From: Streptococcus moroccensis
Lineage (GTDB): Bacteria > Bacillota > Bacilli > Lactobacillales > Streptococcaceae
Reading direction: 5' to 3'
NCBI RefSeq assembly: GCF_030812835.1
Contig: NZ_JAUSTM010000022.1
Location: forward strand, 1-36,495
Length of the DNA stretch: 36,495 bases
The first letter of the stretch is position 1; each line of letters opens with the position of its first letter. Made by a program: the position numbers and the translations under genes. Of this stretch, positions 35,142 to 36,495 are shown in pieces. The notes below the pieces were generated by a model. That model was not told the origin of the DNA. It made no database searches and worked only from the letters and a program-made list of their open reading frames with translations.

Positions 35142-36373
35142 TGTCTTTAACAGAACTAGATGCAAAGTCCTTTGAGGCTTTTGCCAAACATTGTCCGAAT
35201 GCTTCCTTTATGCAGAGTCCTCAAATGGCACAACTGCTGACAAAACGTGGGTTTAAAACGAGATTTCTTGGTCTTGAAAAAGACGGTAGACTTCAAGTCG
35301 CTGGTCTAGTGTATACCATGCCCATGACCGGGGGACTTCATATGGAAATTAATTCTGGACCCATAAGTATTGATCAAGACTATCTAAGCGAATTCTATCA
35401 GAAATTAACTGACTATGCTAAAAAAGAGGGAGCTTTACAGTTACTGGTCAAACCCTATGATACCTATCAACGATTTGACAGTGATGGAGAGCCCGCAGGA
35501 CCGGTACAAAACCAACTCATTAAGGATTTAACCACATCAGGCTACAGCCATGATGGCTTAACCACCGGTTATCCAGGTGGAGAGCCAGACTGGCACTATG
35601 TGAAAGACTTGACCGGTATTTCTGAAGAAACGTTGCTGGCTTCCTTTAGTAAAAAAGGTCGCCCTTTAGTGAAAAAAGCCCTCAGTTTTGGAATTAAGAC
35701 ACGGTCATTAAACCGTAATGAACTCCAAGCTTTCAAAGAAATTACAGCTGCGACTTCTGAGCGTCGTGATTATGAAGATAAATCGCTCGATTATTATCAG
35801 GAATTCTATGATAGCTTTGGTGATAAGGCACAATTTTTGGTCGCAACCCTTAATTTTACGGACTACTTAGCAAATCTTCAAACGGATAAACATCAAATCG
35901 TTACTAAACTAAAAAACGTTGAAGAAGCGATTCGCCAAACGGACTCAGCCAAACAAAAAAATTTAGCCAAGGAATTATCCAGCCAGATTTCGACGTTTGA
36001 TACACGGATCAATGAGGCTTCTGAATACATCGATCGTTTTGGAGATAAAGATGTTATTTTAGCAGGCGCTTTGTTTATTTATGACACTCATGAAACAGCC
36101 TATCTTTTTTCAGGTTCCTATCCTGAGTTCAATCGCTTTTACGCACCAGCCATTCTTCAACTAGAAGCGATGAAAGAAAGTATCAAAAGAGGTATTCCGA
36201 CTTATAATTTCCTTGGCATTACCGGCCTATTTGATAGATCTGATAGTGTGTTACGGTTTAAACAGAACTTCAATGGCTACATCACTCGTAAAATGGGGAC
36301 TTTTCGGTATTATCCATCACCACTCAAATACAAGACAATTGCCCTTATCAAAAAAGTATTGGGACGCTCATAA
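35141..36373 (+). CDS. FemABX peptidoglycan aminoacyltransferase, MurN-like
   Basis: Encodes 410 residues, a paralogue of the preceding gene with the same layout: an N-terminal GNAT-like half (MSLTELDAKSFEAFAKHC), a charged helical insertion at about 245-300 (KLKNVEEAIRQTDSAKQKN), and a C-terminal half with YLFSGSYPEFNRFYAPAILQ and FLGITGLFDRSD. It should add the second residue of the cross-bridge. The start overlaps the stop of the MurM-like gene as TAATG, giving coupled translation. I cannot say from sequence alone whether it is the MurN or MurM orthologue; order suggests MurN. Two tandem terminators follow. Confidence 0.9.
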   Translation: MSLTELDAKSFEAFAKHCPNASFMQSPQMAQLLTKRGFKTRFLGLEKDGRLQVAGLVYTMPMTGGLHMEINSGPISIDQDYLSEFYQKLTDYAKKEGALQLLVKPYDTYQRFDSDGEPAGPVQNQLIKDLTTSGYSHDGLTTGYPGGEPDWHYVKDLTGISEETLLASFSKKGRPLVKKALSFGIKTRSLNRNELQAFKEITAATSERRDYEDKSLDYYQEFYDSFGDKAQFLVATLNFTDYLANLQTDKHQIVTKLKNVEEAIRQTDSAKQKNLAKELSSQISTFDTRINEASEYIDRFGDKDVILAGALFIYDTHETAYLFSGSYPEFNRFYAPAILQLEAMKESIKRGIPTYNFLGITGLFDRSDSVLRFKQNFNGYITRKMGTFRYYPSPLKYKTIALIKKVLGRS

Positions 36374-36378
36374 CAAAA

Positions 36379-36402
36379 AAAAATCGATTAACATCGATTT
36401 TT
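36379..36402 (+). terminator. first terminator after the HAD-FemABX operon
   Basis: AAAAATCGAT, loop TAAC and ATCGATTTTT form a perfect 10-bp stem ending in T. It starts six bases after the stop codon. Confidence 0.9.
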
Positions 36403-36409
36403 CAGACCG

Positions 36410-36440
36410 AAGACAAACTTCATTTTGAGGTTTGTCTTTT
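36410..36440 (+). terminator. second, tandem terminator
   Basis: AAGACAAACTTCA and TGAGGTTTGTCTT pair over 13 positions with one wobble and a three-base loop, followed by TTC TT. It backs up the first terminator eight bases earlier. Nothing is recognisable in the last 55 bases of the window. Confidence 0.75.
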
Positions 36441-36495
36441 CTTGCGATTTGAATAAAACGTGTTCATGGATTAAAAGTATCAGGGTGATAGCTCT

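Overview
The window reads as chromosomal DNA of a low-GC Gram-positive coccus, almost certainly a Streptococcus. Supporting signs are the aro/tyrA/YlbF-family gene order, LtaS with a Ser/Glu-rich tail, a MurM/MurN-type pair, the thyA/folA/clpX/ysxC neighbourhood, and extended -10 promoters (TGnTATAAT). I see a pyogenic-type streptococcus as likely but cannot name the species. There are no tRNA or rRNA genes, IS elements, prophage genes or CRISPR arrays, and no gene-free stretch exceeds 300 bases.

Layout. (1) 194-1678: a DUF1846 protein on +, convergent with (2) 1768-8285 on -: an rRNA-methyltransferase-like gene, aroD, aroE, aroB, aroC, tyrA and a YlbF-family gene, i.e. shikimate/chorismate/tyrosine synthesis. 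aroA, aroK and pheA, which the last steps to chorismate and phenylalanine need, are not here. (3) 8416-10632: ltaS on +. (4) 10725-13258 on -: a CitMHS citrate transporter and an NAD-type isocitrate dehydrogenase behind a consensus promoter. (5) 13417-22335 on -: a V-type ATPase operon ntpF-I-K-E-C-G-A-B-D in Enterococcus hirae order, without ntpH or ntpJ. The proteolipid and a-subunit residues fit a Na+-translocating enzyme. A 112-bp tandem duplication lies between ntpG and ntpA. (6) 22585-26125 on -: thyA, folA, a 56-aa membrane ORF, clpX, ysxC. (7) 26199-28976 on -: thioesterase, PfkB kinase and SLC13-type permease, a three-gene unit of unknown substrate. (8) 29218-29982 on -: tpiA. (9) 30252-36373: birA (+), a small membrane protein (-), an HD hydrolase (+), then a HAD phosphatase and two FemABX peptidoglycan aminoacyltransferases (+) overlapping as TAATG.

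Most striking patterns. Five genes (the methyltransferase-like gene, thyA, birA, the 72-aa membrane protein and the HD hydrolase) have a strong extended -10 element ending only 6-7 bases before the start codon, so their mRNAs should be leaderless. Four of them show no Shine-Dalgarno sequence. The near-identical 112-bp tandem units inside the V-ATPase operon separate the membrane/stalk genes from the catalytic A/B genes and place a strong ribosome-binding site before a TTG-started ntpA. Several starts were moved from the longest reading frame to a start supported by promoter or ribosome-binding-site position (ltaS, the isocitrate dehydrogenase, ntpA, ntpC, birA, the HD hydrolase, the thioesterase, the first FemABX gene and the 72-aa protein).
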